This document shows positions 50,337 through 59,037 of a stretch of DNA of 64,000 bases, piece after piece (within the stretch, counting starts at the first letter, position 1; every line of letters begins with the position of its first letter). Both the position numbers and the translations under genes were made by a program. The notes under the pieces were generated by a model that saw only the letters and a program-made list of their open reading frames with translations, had not been told where the DNA came from and ran no database searches. The stretch comes from Candidatus Izemoplasmatales bacterium (GTDB lineage: Bacteria; Bacillota_I; Bacilli_A; Izemoplasmatales; Hujiaoplasmataceae), in assembly GCA_028698875.1 (NCBI GenBank), contig JAQVVR010000005.1, positions 19,916 to 83,915 of the forward strand. Reading direction: 5' to 3'.

Positions 50337-51224
50337 ATGGAGACATTAATTATTTCAGTTGGCGACCAATGGGTTGGACACACGCTTGCAGACCTTATTG
50401 ACGTTTTTTTCGTTGGTGATAAGAAACATCGAAAAATGCAGGAAGCAAATGTGATTCAAATTAACGATGAATTTGCTTCTTTCGCCACTATATTAAAACC
50501 AAAGGACGTCATTAAAATAGATTTGACTCTATTTGAAAAACGCGATTATATATCCGAAAACAAGAAAATATCAGTATTATATGAAGATGATTGGATGTTA
50601 ATTATCGATAAACCTTCCGGTATTATTATCTATCCGGAAAAAAAAGATCAAATTGGAACCCTTGTTAACTGGATTTCAGCCTTTTATGAACATCGTGGTT
50701 ACAACCGACAGATTCGATATCTACATCGATTAGATAAAGATACAACGGGATGTTTTGCGATAGCGAAACATTTCCTTGCTCATAGTTATTACTCCCACCT
50801 TTGGGATCATCACCAAATTGAAAGAAGTTATCTAGCTTTAGTATCCGGGAAGTTAGAAAGCAAACAAGGAACGATTTCTATGCCTATCAGCAAAGATCGT
50901 CATGTTAATAATAAGTTTAGAGTTGCATCAACCGGCGATCCAGCAATAACGGAATACGAAGTTGTCGAAGAATATGTCGAATACTCGTTAGTTCGCTTGC
51001 GACTCGTTACCGGAAAAACGCACCAAATCCGCGTTCACATGGCATATATCGGTCACCCATTATTGGGAGATCCTATTTATGGTGGCGATGCCACATTAAT
51101 CAAAAGAACGGCTTTGCATTCCGAAACAATTTCGTTTTCCAATCCGTTTAAAACCACGCCGATAACGGTAATGGCACCATTGCCAAAGGACATGGCTTCT
51201 TTGATAAAATCACGGAAACCATAG
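50337..51224 (+). CDS. RluD/RluA-family 23S rRNA pseudouridine synthase
   Basis: The 295-residue protein has the catalytic motif YLHRLDKDTTGCFAIAK with the nucleophilic Asp, and the C-terminal LVTGKTHQIRVHMAYIGHPLLGDPIYG. A short N-terminal S4-like region precedes the catalytic domain. It isomerises uridines, probably in 23S rRNA; the exact site is not inferable among RluD-type paralogues. The ATG at 50337 has GAAGGAGG upstream; an in-frame TTG at 50319 is rejected. It is followed 15 bases later by typA. Confidence 0.9.
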   Translation: METLIISVGDQWVGHTLADLIDVFFVGDKKHRKMQEANVIQINDEFASFATILKPKDVIKIDLTLFEKRDYISENKKISVLYEDDWMLIIDKPSGIIIYPEKKDQIGTLVNWISAFYEHRGYNRQIRYLHRLDKDTTGCFAIAKHFLAHSYYSHLWDHHQIERSYLALVSGKLESKQGTISMPISKDRHVNNKFRVASTGDPAITEYEVVEEYVEYSLVRLRLVTGKTHQIRVHMAYIGHPLLGDPIYGGDATLIKRTALHSETISFSNPFKTTPITVMAPLPKDMASLIKSRKP

Positions 51225-51239
51225 AAAGAGAGAATCATC

Positions 51240-53069
51240 ATGGAAATTAGAAATATTGCGATTATCGCTCACGTTGACCATGGAAAAACCACGCTTGTGG
51301 ATGGATTATTGCGTCAATCGCTATCAATAAGAGATACTCAACATCTTGCGGATCGAGCGATGGACACCAATGTCATCGAACGCGAGCGCGGAATAACCAT
51401 TTTGGCTAAAAATACAGCGATTAATTATGCTGGTTATCGGATTAATATTCTTGATACTCCTGGTCATGCTGATTTCGGCGGCGAAGTTGAACGAATTATG
51501 AATATGGTTGATGGTGTTGTTTTATTAGTCGATGCTTTTGAAGGTACTATGCCACAAACGCGATTTGTTTTAAAGAAAGCTCTAGAAGCTCAAGTAAAAC
51601 CAATTGTTGTTATCAACAAAGTTGATCGCTATGCGGCTAGACCAATTGAAGTCGTTGATGAAGTGCTGGAACTATTCATTGAACTTGGTGCCAACGATGA
51701 TCAACTTGATTTCCCCGTCATTTTTGCTTCGGGTATCAATGGGCAAGCAAGTTACACTCCTGAAGTTAAACCCGGCGATACGATGATTCCTTTGCTGGAC
51801 ACCATTATTAAAGCAATTCCAGCGCCAAAAACGGATATAGATGCTCCACTACAGTTTCAGCCATCTCTATTAGATTACAATGATTATGTTGGCAGAATGG
51901 GTATTGGTAGAATTCAATCAGGTAAAATGAAAGTCAACGAAATGGTGACCTGTATTCGCGTTGATGGTTCGTTCAAGGAATTCCGAATTCAAAAATTATT
52001 TGGGTTTATGGGACTTGACCGGGTAGAAATATCTGAAGCTTTTGCTGGCGATATCGTTGCGATATCTGGGTTACCGGATATTTATGTTGGTGAAACGGTT
52101 TGTGATATTGGATTTGAAAGGCCACTACCGCTCATAATGATTGGCGAACCGACCGTCATGATGACTTTTGGAACTAACACAAGCCCATTTTCGGGAGAGG
52201 AAGGGCAACATGTCACTTCCACAAAGATTGATGATCGACTATATAAGGAGACCCAAAAAGATTTAGCTCTTAAATATCAACGTCTTGGACAATCGGAGCA
52301 ATGGATTGTATCTGGACGAGGAGAATTGCATTTGGGAATTCTTATTGAAAACATGCGCCGCGAAGGTTTTGAGTTCCAAGTTTCACAGGCAAAAGTCATT
52401 ATTAGGGAAATTGACGGAATAAAATGCGAGCCTTTTGAAAGTGTACAAGTCGATTGTCCTTTGGAAAGTGTTGGTCCTGCCATGGAACTGATTGGTAATC
52501 GTCATGGATTGCTTGAGTCAATGTCAACTCATGAAAATCAGTCGCGACTGAACTATACGATGCCATCTCGAGGGTTAATCGGGTTTATGACCGATTTTAT
52601 GACCGCAACAAAGGGATATGGAATTATTAACCATACATTTTTAGAATACCGGCCAATGGAGTCAATTATGGCAGGAAAACGAAAAATTGGTGTTTTAGTT
52701 TCCATGGAAGAGGGATTAACCACCGCATATGCAATTGGTGGGTTGGAAGAAAGAGGAACGATGTTCATTGAACCACGGGTTCGTGTTTACGAGGGCATGA
52801 TTATCGGCGAAAGCAATCGCGAAGCAGATTTGGCCGTCAACGTCGTTAAGGAAAAGCAACAAACAAATACTCGTTCATCAGTTAAAGATTTCACCACCGT
52901 CCTAAAAAGGCCACGAAAAATGACACTTGATATGTGTTTGGATTATATAAATGAAGATGAGTTGGTGGAAATAACACCAAAGTCGATTCGGATGCGCAAG
53001 ATGCTTTTAAATACATCAGAACGAAAAAAATGGGATTCGCGAAGACTGCGGCAATCAGAAGAAAACTAG
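51240..53069 (+). CDS. typA: Ribosome-associated GTPase TypA (BipA)
   Basis: The 609-residue translational GTPase has G1 [10 protein letters not shown]2 ERERGITI, G3 [12 protein letters not shown] and G4 NKVDR. It also has the BipA C-terminal domain ([32 protein letters not shown], quoted here in short pieces). It binds the 70S A site and supports 50S assembly at low temperature and under stress. It is probably co-transcribed with the pseudouridine synthase. Confidence 0.95.
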   Translation: MEIRNIAIIAHVDHGKTTLVDGLLRQSLSIRDTQHLADRAMDTNVIERERGITILAKNTAINYAGYRINILDTPGHADFGGEVERIMNMVDGVVLLVDAFEGTMPQTRFVLKKALEAQVKPIVVINKVDRYAARPIEVVDEVLELFIELGANDDQLDFPVIFASGINGQASYTPEVKPGDTMIPLLDTIIKAIPAPKTDIDAPLQFQPSLLDYNDYVGRMGIGRIQSGKMKVNEMVTCIRVDGSFKEFRIQKLFGFMGLDRVEISEAFAGDIVAISGLPDIYVGETVCDIGFERPLPLIMIGEPTVMMTFGTNTSPFSGEEGQHVTSTKIDDRLYKETQKDLALKYQRLGQSEQWIVSGRGELHLGILIENMRREGFEFQVSQAKVIIREIDGIKCEPFESVQVDCPLESVGPAMELIGNRHGLLESMSTHENQSRLNYTMPSRGLIGFMTDFMTATKGYGIINHTFLEYRPMESIMAGKRKIGVLVSMEEGLTTAYAIGGLEERGTMFIEPRVRVYEGMIIGESNREADLAVNVVKEKQQTNTRSSVKDFTTVLKRPRKMTLDMCLDYINEDELVEITPKSIRMRKMLLNTSERKKWDSRRLRQSEEN

Positions 53070-53097
53070 GCAATTTTAGTGAAAAAATAAAGAATCA

Positions 53098-53126
53098 AAA
53101 AAGCATTCTGCATGAATGCTTTTTTA
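53098..53126 (+). terminator. Terminator after typA
   Basis: AAAAAGCATTC (53098-53108) pairs with GAATGCTTTTT (53114-53124), then T. Confidence 0.88.
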
Positions 53127-53140
53127 TTTTGAAAGGTCTG

Positions 53141-53169
53141 TTTACATGTGGTTTTGCTCATAGTATAAT
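53141..53169 (+). promoter_or_regulatory. Promoter of the MFS transporter gene
   Basis: TTTACA (53141-53146), 17 bases, TATAAT (53164-53169). Confidence 0.75.
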
Positions 53170-53220
53170 GAGGAAAACGCGTTCGGATATCATTGTGAGC
53201 GCAAGTTGGAGGCATTTCGT

Positions 53221-54549
53221 ATGGAAAAACCGACAATCAACAAAAAAAATGGGATTGGAGCTAAAAACTGGACAATCATATGGGTTGCCGGATTAGCCGG
53301 TCAACTTTGTTGGAATATCGAAAATCAATGGTTTAATACTTTTTTGTATGAAAAAATCATACCTGATCCGGATATCATTTTTTGGATGGTCGCCATCTCA
53401 GCGATTGTCACGACATTATCTACCTTTATTAATGGGACGTGGAGCGATCGTTTAGGTAAACGTCGGCAGTTTATCGCAGTTGGTTATATTATGTGGGGTG
53501 TAACGACGGTTCTCTTTGGAACGACAGAGTTTTTACCACGTGGTAACTATATGTTGATAGCGACATCTGTTGTTTTCGCTGATGCCATAATGAGTTTTTT
53601 TGGTTCTTTGGGTAATGATGCTGGTTTCAATCCGTGGACAACGGATATCTCTACTCCCACCAATCGCGGTGGGCTTGGAGCGGCTATAGCCGTTCAACCC
53701 GTCATCGCTACCATTATTGGTACAGTTGTATCGGGAATCATAATCCAGCAAGTCGACTATTTTGGATTTTTTATTATCATGGGAGTCATGATTGCCGGTG
53801 TCGGTGTATTTTCTTTCTTTATGGTAAAAGAATCACCGACTTTGAAACCAAATAAAGATCCAAAAGGATTTTGGCATCAATTTGGAAGCGCCTTTAACTT
53901 TAAACTTTTTAAGAAACATGCCTTGTTGTTATGGACTTTGATCATATTTGCGGCTTTCTTTATCAGTTTCAATGTCTATTTTCCGCATATTCTTAATTAT
54001 TTGATTTATACTTTGCATTATTCAACCGGCGATGCTGGGCTAATTATGGGGGTTGGACTAATTATCGCGATTCCGGCGACAATTCTAGCTAGTAAGTTCA
54101 TTAATCGTGGTCAATTTCCTTTGGTACTTACTGTGGCAGTATTAACAAATATTGTCGGATTATTCGTTATCACTATCCCTAACATCGTTGGTTTGATTGC
54201 GGGTATCACTTTAGTAGGGGCAGGATACATGTGTGTCTATCAGGCGCTGATGATTTGGGTAAAGAATCTATACCCTGAAGATCAACGTGCTCAGCTAGAG
54301 GGAGTAAGGTTATTCTTTTATGTCTGTATCCCGATGGTCATTGGACCAGCAATCGGCTCATTGATAGTCAAGACATTTGGCTTCCCCATGGTCAACGAAT
54401 ATAATGAAGCCGGATTTTCTGCATCCAATGCATTGTTTTATGTGGCCGCGGCCATGGCTTTATTAACATTAATTCCCATCTACATTGCGGCGAAGGTTCA
54501 GAAACGAACTGCTCAACCACCGATCAGTCCCGAAACCAACATTAAATAA
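53221..54549 (+). CDS. MFS-type (GPH/sugar-like) transporter
   Basis: The 442-residue protein has about 12 membrane segments. The loop between helices 2 and 3 reads GTWSDRLGKRRQF, the conserved MFS motif A. The overall pattern, with an aromatic-rich first helix (NWTIIWVAGLAGQLCWNIEN), resembles the glycoside-pentoside-hexuronide and related sugar transporters. The substrate is unknown. GGAGG is about seven bases before the ATG at 53221; a TTG in the ribosome site is rejected. It has its own promoter and terminator. Confidence 0.82.
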   Translation: MEKPTINKKNGIGAKNWTIIWVAGLAGQLCWNIENQWFNTFLYEKIIPDPDIIFWMVAISAIVTTLSTFINGTWSDRLGKRRQFIAVGYIMWGVTTVLFGTTEFLPRGNYMLIATSVVFADAIMSFFGSLGNDAGFNPWTTDISTPTNRGGLGAAIAVQPVIATIIGTVVSGIIIQQVDYFGFFIIMGVMIAGVGVFSFFMVKESPTLKPNKDPKGFWHQFGSAFNFKLFKKHALLLWTLIIFAAFFISFNVYFPHILNYLIYTLHYSTGDAGLIMGVGLIIAIPATILASKFINRGQFPLVLTVAVLTNIVGLFVITIPNIVGLIAGITLVGAGYMCVYQALMIWVKNLYPEDQRAQLEGVRLFFYVCIPMVIGPAIGSLIVKTFGFPMVNEYNEAGFSASNALFYVAAAMALLTLIPIYIAAKVQKRTAQPPISPETNIK

Positions 54550-54552
54550 GAA

Positions 54553-54588
54553 AAAAAGTTTAGAACCGACATCGGCTCTAAACTTTTT
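54553..54588. terminator. Bidirectional terminator between the MFS and PAP2 genes
   Basis: AAAAAGTTTAGA (54553-54564) pairs perfectly with TCTAAACTTTTT (54577-54588); the loop holds an inner CCGA/TCGG pairing. Confidence 0.9.
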
Positions 54589-54597
54589 AATTTTAAT

Positions 54598-55317
54598 TTA
54601 AATAATGCCATCCCAATCAATGCCTAGCTTGCTATTAATTCGGGAATAGAAATTTTCGAGAGCAACAACGGCTTTTGATTTTTTGAATATCCAGTATACG
54701 GATTCGCATAAAGCTATTGCAACAATCGTATCGATGATATAATGCTGTTTGGTGGTTTGGGTAGAAATCATAATGGCTACCGATAACAAGATGATAAATA
54801 GTTTCGCTGAAAGTGGCATTTTCTTATCTAGTCGGACACCACAAATGGCAATCCAACACATAACGCAGTGCATTGATGGTAAAGCATTACGGGGCCCAGC
54901 AGAATTGTATATTGTCAATACTAGGCGTTCTGTAAAATTCAGTTCTGAAATTGGTCGAACAAACAAGCCAGAAGTGTCACGCCAAGCTTGTACATCGGAT
55001 TGGAAGAAGAAATACCATAATCCACAAATGCCAAAAGTAATAAGGCTGATGAGCAAAATGGTATAAATATTGCGTTTGCTACGATAGCCGATATAAAAGA
55101 AAGTCAAAGGCCAAAAAAGGTATGCGGAGACATATGGATAAATGGTCCAATCAAGAAAAGGTATGGAGTCATTAAACTCCTGAAAAATAAAACTATAGTC
55201 AACTCCAGGATTGCCAAAGTTATCAGCGTAAACTTGATTTAACCAATATGTAATTAAAAGGGCCACAACCATAGTGACAAAAGGCAAAATCGTGTAGTAT
55301 ATTCGTTGTTTTTTCAT
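54598..55317 (-). CDS. PAP2-superfamily membrane phosphatase/phosphotransferase (Aur1-like)
   Basis: The 239-residue protein has about six membrane helices. It shows PAP2 motif 2 in ALPSMHC and a motif 3 variant in TTKQHYIIDTI. This TKQHY-x-x-D form is closer to Aur1/inositolphosphotransferase-type (PAP2_3) proteins than to undecaprenyl-diphosphatases. Motif 1 is weak, with Asp-Thr-Ser near a final RP. It may act on a lipid phosphate or transfer a head group; the substrate is not inferable. GAGGGA precedes the ATG. Confidence 0.78.
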   Translation of the reverse strand: MKKQRIYYTILPFVTMVVALLITYWLNQVYADNFGNPGVDYSFIFQEFNDSIPFLDWTIYPYVSAYLFWPLTFFYIGYRSKRNIYTILLISLITFGICGLWYFFFQSDVQAWRDTSGLFVRPISELNFTERLVLTIYNSAGPRNALPSMHCVMCWIAICGVRLDKKMPLSAKLFIILLSVAIMISTQTTKQHYIIDTIVAIALCESVYWIFKKSKAVVALENFYSRINSKLGIDWDGII

Positions 55318-55341
55318 TAATTATTCCCTCATTTTGCGTTA

Positions 55342-55370
55342 ATTATACCAAATATGATGTTCATTAACAA
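55342..55370 (-). promoter_or_regulatory. Promoter of the PAP2 gene
   Basis: Minus strand: TTGTTA (55365-55370), 17 bases, TATAAT (55342-55347) with TGG before it (extended -10). Confidence 0.6.
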
Positions 55371-55512
55371 TCAAATTTACACAATTTCCACAGGAATTTT
55401 TTGTTGATGGATAAAGGCCAGTAATTGATGTAAAAAATGAAGTATTTCGTTTAAAATAAATAAAAAATACGGAATGGTCTTTTACATTAATGCCATATTT
55501 AGGTGAATAACC

Positions 55513-55541
55513 TTGAATAATATGGAGCATTATGATAGAAT
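55513..55541 (+). promoter_or_regulatory. Promoter of the E2-like acyltransferase gene
   Basis: TTGAAT (55513-55518), 17 bases, TAGAAT (55536-55541) preceded by TGA (extended -10). Confidence 0.6.
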
Positions 55542-55574
55542 CATTACAAATGTTTATCGGAGGACGATTAGACT

Positions 55575-56438
55575 ATGTTTGGAATCAGACCCGACGGGAA
55601 AAAGATCAAAACTATTGATCCACTTATGAAACTTACACCTCATATTATGACTCAGCGAAACGATGCCATGGTCATGACGCTTTACGAAATCAATTGTAAA
55701 GGCATGGATGAATACATCTTTAGCAAACGAAAACAAGATATTCACATGACATATATGGATATTTTGATTGCCGCGATTGTTAGAGTGTTGGCTCTCCGTC
55801 CGAGACTTAACCGTTTCATTATGAACGGTCGTGTTTTTAAACGTAATGATATTGAAGTCGCTTTTACAATCAAAAAAGCATTAAAAGATTCTGCCGATGA
55901 GACGACAGTTAAATTGACATTTGCCGGTACTGAAGATTTGCTTACAATCCATGAAGCTTTGGAAAAAGAAATCCGAGCTAATTCAAAGGTTGTTGCTGAA
56001 AATGATACCGATAAATTGGCAAAGCTTTTGACTTTCGTACCCAATGGGATGATTAAATTTTTAGTAGGAACCCTAAAGTTTTTTGATAAACATGGAATGT
56101 TGCCAAAATCAATTCTCAAAATATCACCTTTTCATACATCATTATTCATAACCAATATGAAATCGATAAAAATGGGATATGTTTTTCATCATATCTATAA
56201 TTTTGGAACGACATCGATTTTCCTTTCTATGGGCAAAGAAAAGTATGAACCCGTTGTTCTTGACGCTGAAGACGAAAAATTTGGGATCGTTAAGATTATG
56301 AAAGTCGGAGCGGTTATCGATGAACGGATTTGCGATGGGTTGTATTTCGGTAATTCGCTTCGTGAATTTAAACGGTTACTTGAAAACCCGATTTTAATGG
56401 AAACACCAATTGAAAAACGCATTGAAGATATCAAATAG
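55575..56438 (+). CDS. Stand-alone 2-oxoacid dehydrogenase E2-like acyltransferase domain with altered active site
   Basis: The 287-residue protein resembles the catalytic domain of dihydrolipoyl acyltransferases and chloramphenicol acetyltransferase: YMDILIAAIVRVLALRPRLN, split as DILIAAIVRVLALRP, and a C-terminal GAVIDERICDGLYFG. It has no lipoyl domain, and no pyruvate dehydrogenase genes are nearby. The family active-site motif HxxxDG reads ERICDG here: the catalytic His is replaced by Glu250 while Asp254-Gly255 remain. Normal acyl transfer by the His mechanism is therefore unlikely. It may bind CoA or act as a structural protein. TCGGAGGA precedes the ATG. Confidence 0.7.
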   Translation: MFGIRPDGKKIKTIDPLMKLTPHIMTQRNDAMVMTLYEINCKGMDEYIFSKRKQDIHMTYMDILIAAIVRVLALRPRLNRFIMNGRVFKRNDIEVAFTIKKALKDSADETTVKLTFAGTEDLLTIHEALEKEIRANSKVVAENDTDKLAKLLTFVPNGMIKFLVGTLKFFDKHGMLPKSILKISPFHTSLFITNMKSIKMGYVFHHIYNFGTTSIFLSMGKEKYEPVVLDAEDEKFGIVKIMKVGAVIDERICDGLYFGNSLREFKRLLENPILMETPIEKRIEDIK

Positions 56439-56453
56439 TCATAAATAATCGAT

Positions 56454-56504
56454 AAAGGATGCCTTGTTTCCACGCCGTTAGCTTGGATTAAGCATCCTTT
56501 TTTT
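56454..56504 (+). terminator. Terminator after the E2-like gene
   Basis: AAAGGATGC (56454-56462) pairs with GCATCCTTT (56492-56500) across a 29-base loop, followed by T. Confidence 0.7.
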
Positions 56505-56562
56505 CTTTGATTCTGTAAGATTGATGTAAAAAATCGCGTACAGAGTAAAAAAAATGTGATAA

Positions 56563-56568
56563 TATAAT
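56563..56568 (+). promoter_or_regulatory. Possible -10 of the two-component operon
   Basis: TATAAT at 56563-56568; an overlapping TGTGATAAT just upstream is an alternative. No good -35. Confidence 0.4.
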
Positions 56569-56595
56569 AATGATTATATAGGAAGGTGATTGCAA

Positions 56596-57312
56596 ATGGC
56601 AAAACTAGTATACGTTCTTGATGATGACGACCATATTCGCGCGATCATCGAAAAATTCTTGATATATGAAGGGTTCCAAGTTAACACTTTTCGAACGGGC
56701 AGAGAGCTATTGACCGCCATTGAAGATCGGATTCCCGATTGTTATGTTTTGGATGTTATGCTACCAGACATCAGTGGTTTTTCCGTGTGTACAAGGATTC
56801 GGGAAAAAAGCATGGTGCCAATCCTGTTTGTTAGCGCTAAAGGCGAGGAAACTGACCGAATTCTTGGATTGGAAATTGGCGGGGATGACTATATTACAAA
56901 ACCCTTTTCGGGACGTGAATTGGCAGTTAGAGTCAAATCCTTGATTCGCCGGAGTATCCAACTCGAATCTGCAGACGATTCGGGAACTTTTACTCTGGCA
57001 AATCTCACATATAAAATGACGGAACGGGAAATTACCTCTCCTGAGGGACCGATTGCTTTTACTTCCAAGGAATATGATTTATTCCTATTGTTATCTAAAA
57101 ACGCTTTTAAAGCTTTTTCTCGGGAAGAGTTACTCCGCAAAATTTGGAAATGGGAAGTCATTGAAGGCACACGTAGCGTTGATGATTTGGTTAAACGGAT
57201 TCGCAAGAAATTAACCATCGCCAAAGCCAAAGTCGAGATTAAGACCGTTTTCGGATTCGGGTATAAGGTCGTAGATGAAAGCGCACGAAACGAACATGAA
57301 AATACGGATTAA
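56596..57312 (+). CDS. OmpR-family response regulator
   Basis: The 238-residue protein has a receiver domain with the acidic pocket LDDDD, phosphoacceptor Asp53 in YVLDVMLPD and conserved Lys in ITKPF. A winged-helix DNA-binding domain follows (FTSKEYDLFLLL, SVDDLVKRIRKKL, TVFGFGYKV). It regulates transcription when phosphorylated by the adjacent kinase. The ATG at 56596 follows GGAAGGTGA; an in-frame TTG at 56590 is rejected. It overlaps the kinase gene by about 38 bases. Confidence 0.94.
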   Translation: MAKLVYVLDDDDHIRAIIEKFLIYEGFQVNTFRTGRELLTAIEDRIPDCYVLDVMLPDISGFSVCTRIREKSMVPILFVSAKGEETDRILGLEIGGDDYITKPFSGRELAVRVKSLIRRSIQLESADDSGTFTLANLTYKMTEREITSPEGPIAFTSKEYDLFLLLSKNAFKAFSREELLRKIWKWEVIEGTRSVDDLVKRIRKKLTIAKAKVEIKTVFGFGYKVVDESARNEHENTD

Positions 57313-58660
57313 ACAGATTCTGTATTTCGCAATATTATTAATCATCAGTTTTTTTGTGGCAGTCATGCTGACTCGTTATTTTTTGACAGATGCGATTGAT
57401 CGTTTGGTGTATTCAAATGTTGTTGATATGAATAAAAACATTGTCAAATCACTTGATGGCGAAACAATCGAGGAATTGGTTGAAGACTTTGAAACTGTCA
57501 AAGGCGTCACTGGTGTGGAGATGATGGTTTATACAGGCGATACGATGGTGCATTCAACTTTCGATGTTGGATTTCCGGATTTATCGACAGCAATAGTATC
57601 ACCGATAGGATATGAAGTCTATACTGTTTATTTTGAAGGCCAAGAGTACTATTATACTTCTGAACTTGTTACCGGAACACCGTACCGAGTACTAATCTTC
57701 CGGGGTCCAGATTTGGTGATTGAAGAAGATCGAATTTTTTATGCTGGATTTATCGGCATCGCATTTTTAATTCTATCAATTTCGACGGTATCTTTTTTTT
57801 CAACACGATCACTTACCAAACCGATTAATGAATTGGCTGAATACGCTAACCACCTTAATCCCGATGCCAAGCCAGAACCGCGACCAGTTTTTAGTACCTT
57901 TGAGTTCAATGAATTGGGTATTGCACTTGAAAAGGCCAGCACGCGACTTTATGATTATCGTCAAAGCGAACAAGAGTTTTTGCATAATTTCTCCCATGAG
58001 ATGAAATCACCTTTGACAAATATTTATGGTTACGCTGAAGCCATGAAGTATAACATGCTCTCTGATGAGGAAAGTAAGAATGCTTGTAGTATTATTATGG
58101 CCGAAAGCGAGAAATTAAAAGATACAATAAATCAGATCTTATTATTAGGACGCTTAGACTCAATTCAGGAAGCCTTTCATTTTCAAAGAATTAATATTGT
58201 CGATGTCATTAGTGATGCCATGAATGCTGTCCAGATGGCTGCTAAGGACGCTAAAATCGATTTGAATTTTCATAACGCCGAAGAAAATCATTACTTAACC
58301 GGTGATCCAGAGCGGTTGGAAACAGCCTTCACCAACATTCTTTCAAACGGTATTCGTTATGCTAAGACCCAAATAGCAATCTCGATTTCTTCGGGGCCAA
58401 ATTACCTGCGAATCATATTCGAAGATGATGGACCTGGAATCCCAGAAATGGAACGCGAAAAAGTATTTGAGCGCTATTATACCGGCTATAAAGGCCACAC
58501 TGGATTAGGATTAACTATTGTCAAAGCGATAGCTGACCACCACAATGCCACAGTAAAAGCCACGGAGAGTGCCGACGGCGGAGCGCGATTTGTGATTGCT
58601 TTCCCCCAAAAAAAGACGGAAGCCAATACCAAACCAGAAAAAAAGAAACGAGGTAATTAA
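57275..58660 (+). CDS. Sensor histidine kinase
   Basis: The 461-residue kinase has two membrane segments (about residues 12-34 and 155-177) enclosing an extracytoplasmic sensor of about 120 residues, then HAMP. The dimerisation domain carries the phosphoacceptor His241 in NFSHEMKSPLTN, and the ATPase domain has LSNGIRYA (N box), DDGPGIP (G1) and GLGLTIVKAI (G2). The sensed signal is unknown. The start is either ATG 57275, with AAGGT upstream, or ATG 57296, which lacks a ribosome site; the first is preferred. It pairs with the OmpR-type regulator. Confidence 0.93.
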   Translation: MKAHETNMKIRIKQILYFAILLIISFFVAVMLTRYFLTDAIDRLVYSNVVDMNKNIVKSLDGETIEELVEDFETVKGVTGVEMMVYTGDTMVHSTFDVGFPDLSTAIVSPIGYEVYTVYFEGQEYYYTSELVTGTPYRVLIFRGPDLVIEEDRIFYAGFIGIAFLILSISTVSFFSTRSLTKPINELAEYANHLNPDAKPEPRPVFSTFEFNELGIALEKASTRLYDYRQSEQEFLHNFSHEMKSPLTNIYGYAEAMKYNMLSDEESKNACSIIMAESEKLKDTINQILLLGRLDSIQEAFHFQRINIVDVISDAMNAVQMAAKDAKIDLNFHNAEENHYLTGDPERLETAFTNILSNGIRYAKTQIAISISSGPNYLRIIFEDDGPGIPEMEREKVFERYYTGYKGHTGLGLTIVKAIADHHNATVKATESADGGARFVIAFPQKKTEANTKPEKKKRGN

Positions 58661-58662
58661 AT

Positions 58663-58899
58663 ATGGATCCACAATTATTTTTGAAGATACTTGGCATTTT
58701 AATTGGTCTTTTCTTTATTTTAATCGGTTGTCAATTTTTGTTTCGCAGTACAAAAATTATACAAGCCATCCAAAAACGCAAATATAAACAAACCTCTGAA
58801 CCTCGGAAAGAAGAACTTCTCGTAGCTCGCATCACAGGTGGTTTATTGACTTTAGCGGGCTTATATTATACGATTTTGGCAGTGTTATCACTGTTTTGA
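58663..58899 (+). CDS. Small two-helix membrane protein of unknown function
   Basis: The 78-residue protein has two hydrophobic segments (about residues 6-27 and 56-77) with a Lys/Glu-rich loop between them. It starts two bases after the kinase stop, with CGAGGT nine bases before the ATG, and precedes the operon terminator. It is therefore very likely expressed with the two-component system and could be an accessory or target membrane protein. No family was recognised. Confidence 0.7.
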   Translation: MDPQLFLKILGILIGLFFILIGCQFLFRSTKIIQAIQKRKYKQTSEPRKEELLVARITGGLLTLAGLYYTILAVLSLF

Positions 58900-58904
58900 T
58901 TCTC

Positions 58905-58934
58905 AAGTTCTGCGAAAACGCGGAACTTTTTTTT
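58905..58934 (+). terminator. Terminator of the two-component operon
   Basis: AAGTTCTGCG (58905-58914), AAAA loop, CGCGGAACTT (58919-58928) with one G-T wobble, then T. Confidence 0.88.
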
Positions 58935-58972
58935 GCTTAGTCGAACTTTTAGTGCTAAGTTTATAGGACGCA

Positions 58973-58981
58973 TGTTATAAT
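58973..58981 (+). promoter_or_regulatory. Extended -10 promoter of the ABC-F gene
   Basis: TGTTATAAT (TG-n-TATAAT). The same CATGTTATAATA string occurs at the holA promoter. Confidence 0.5.
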
Positions 58982-59037
58982 AAATAAAGTCTGAGAAACT
59001 CGACAACCACGGCATTTAACCGAAGGGAAGTGATCCA

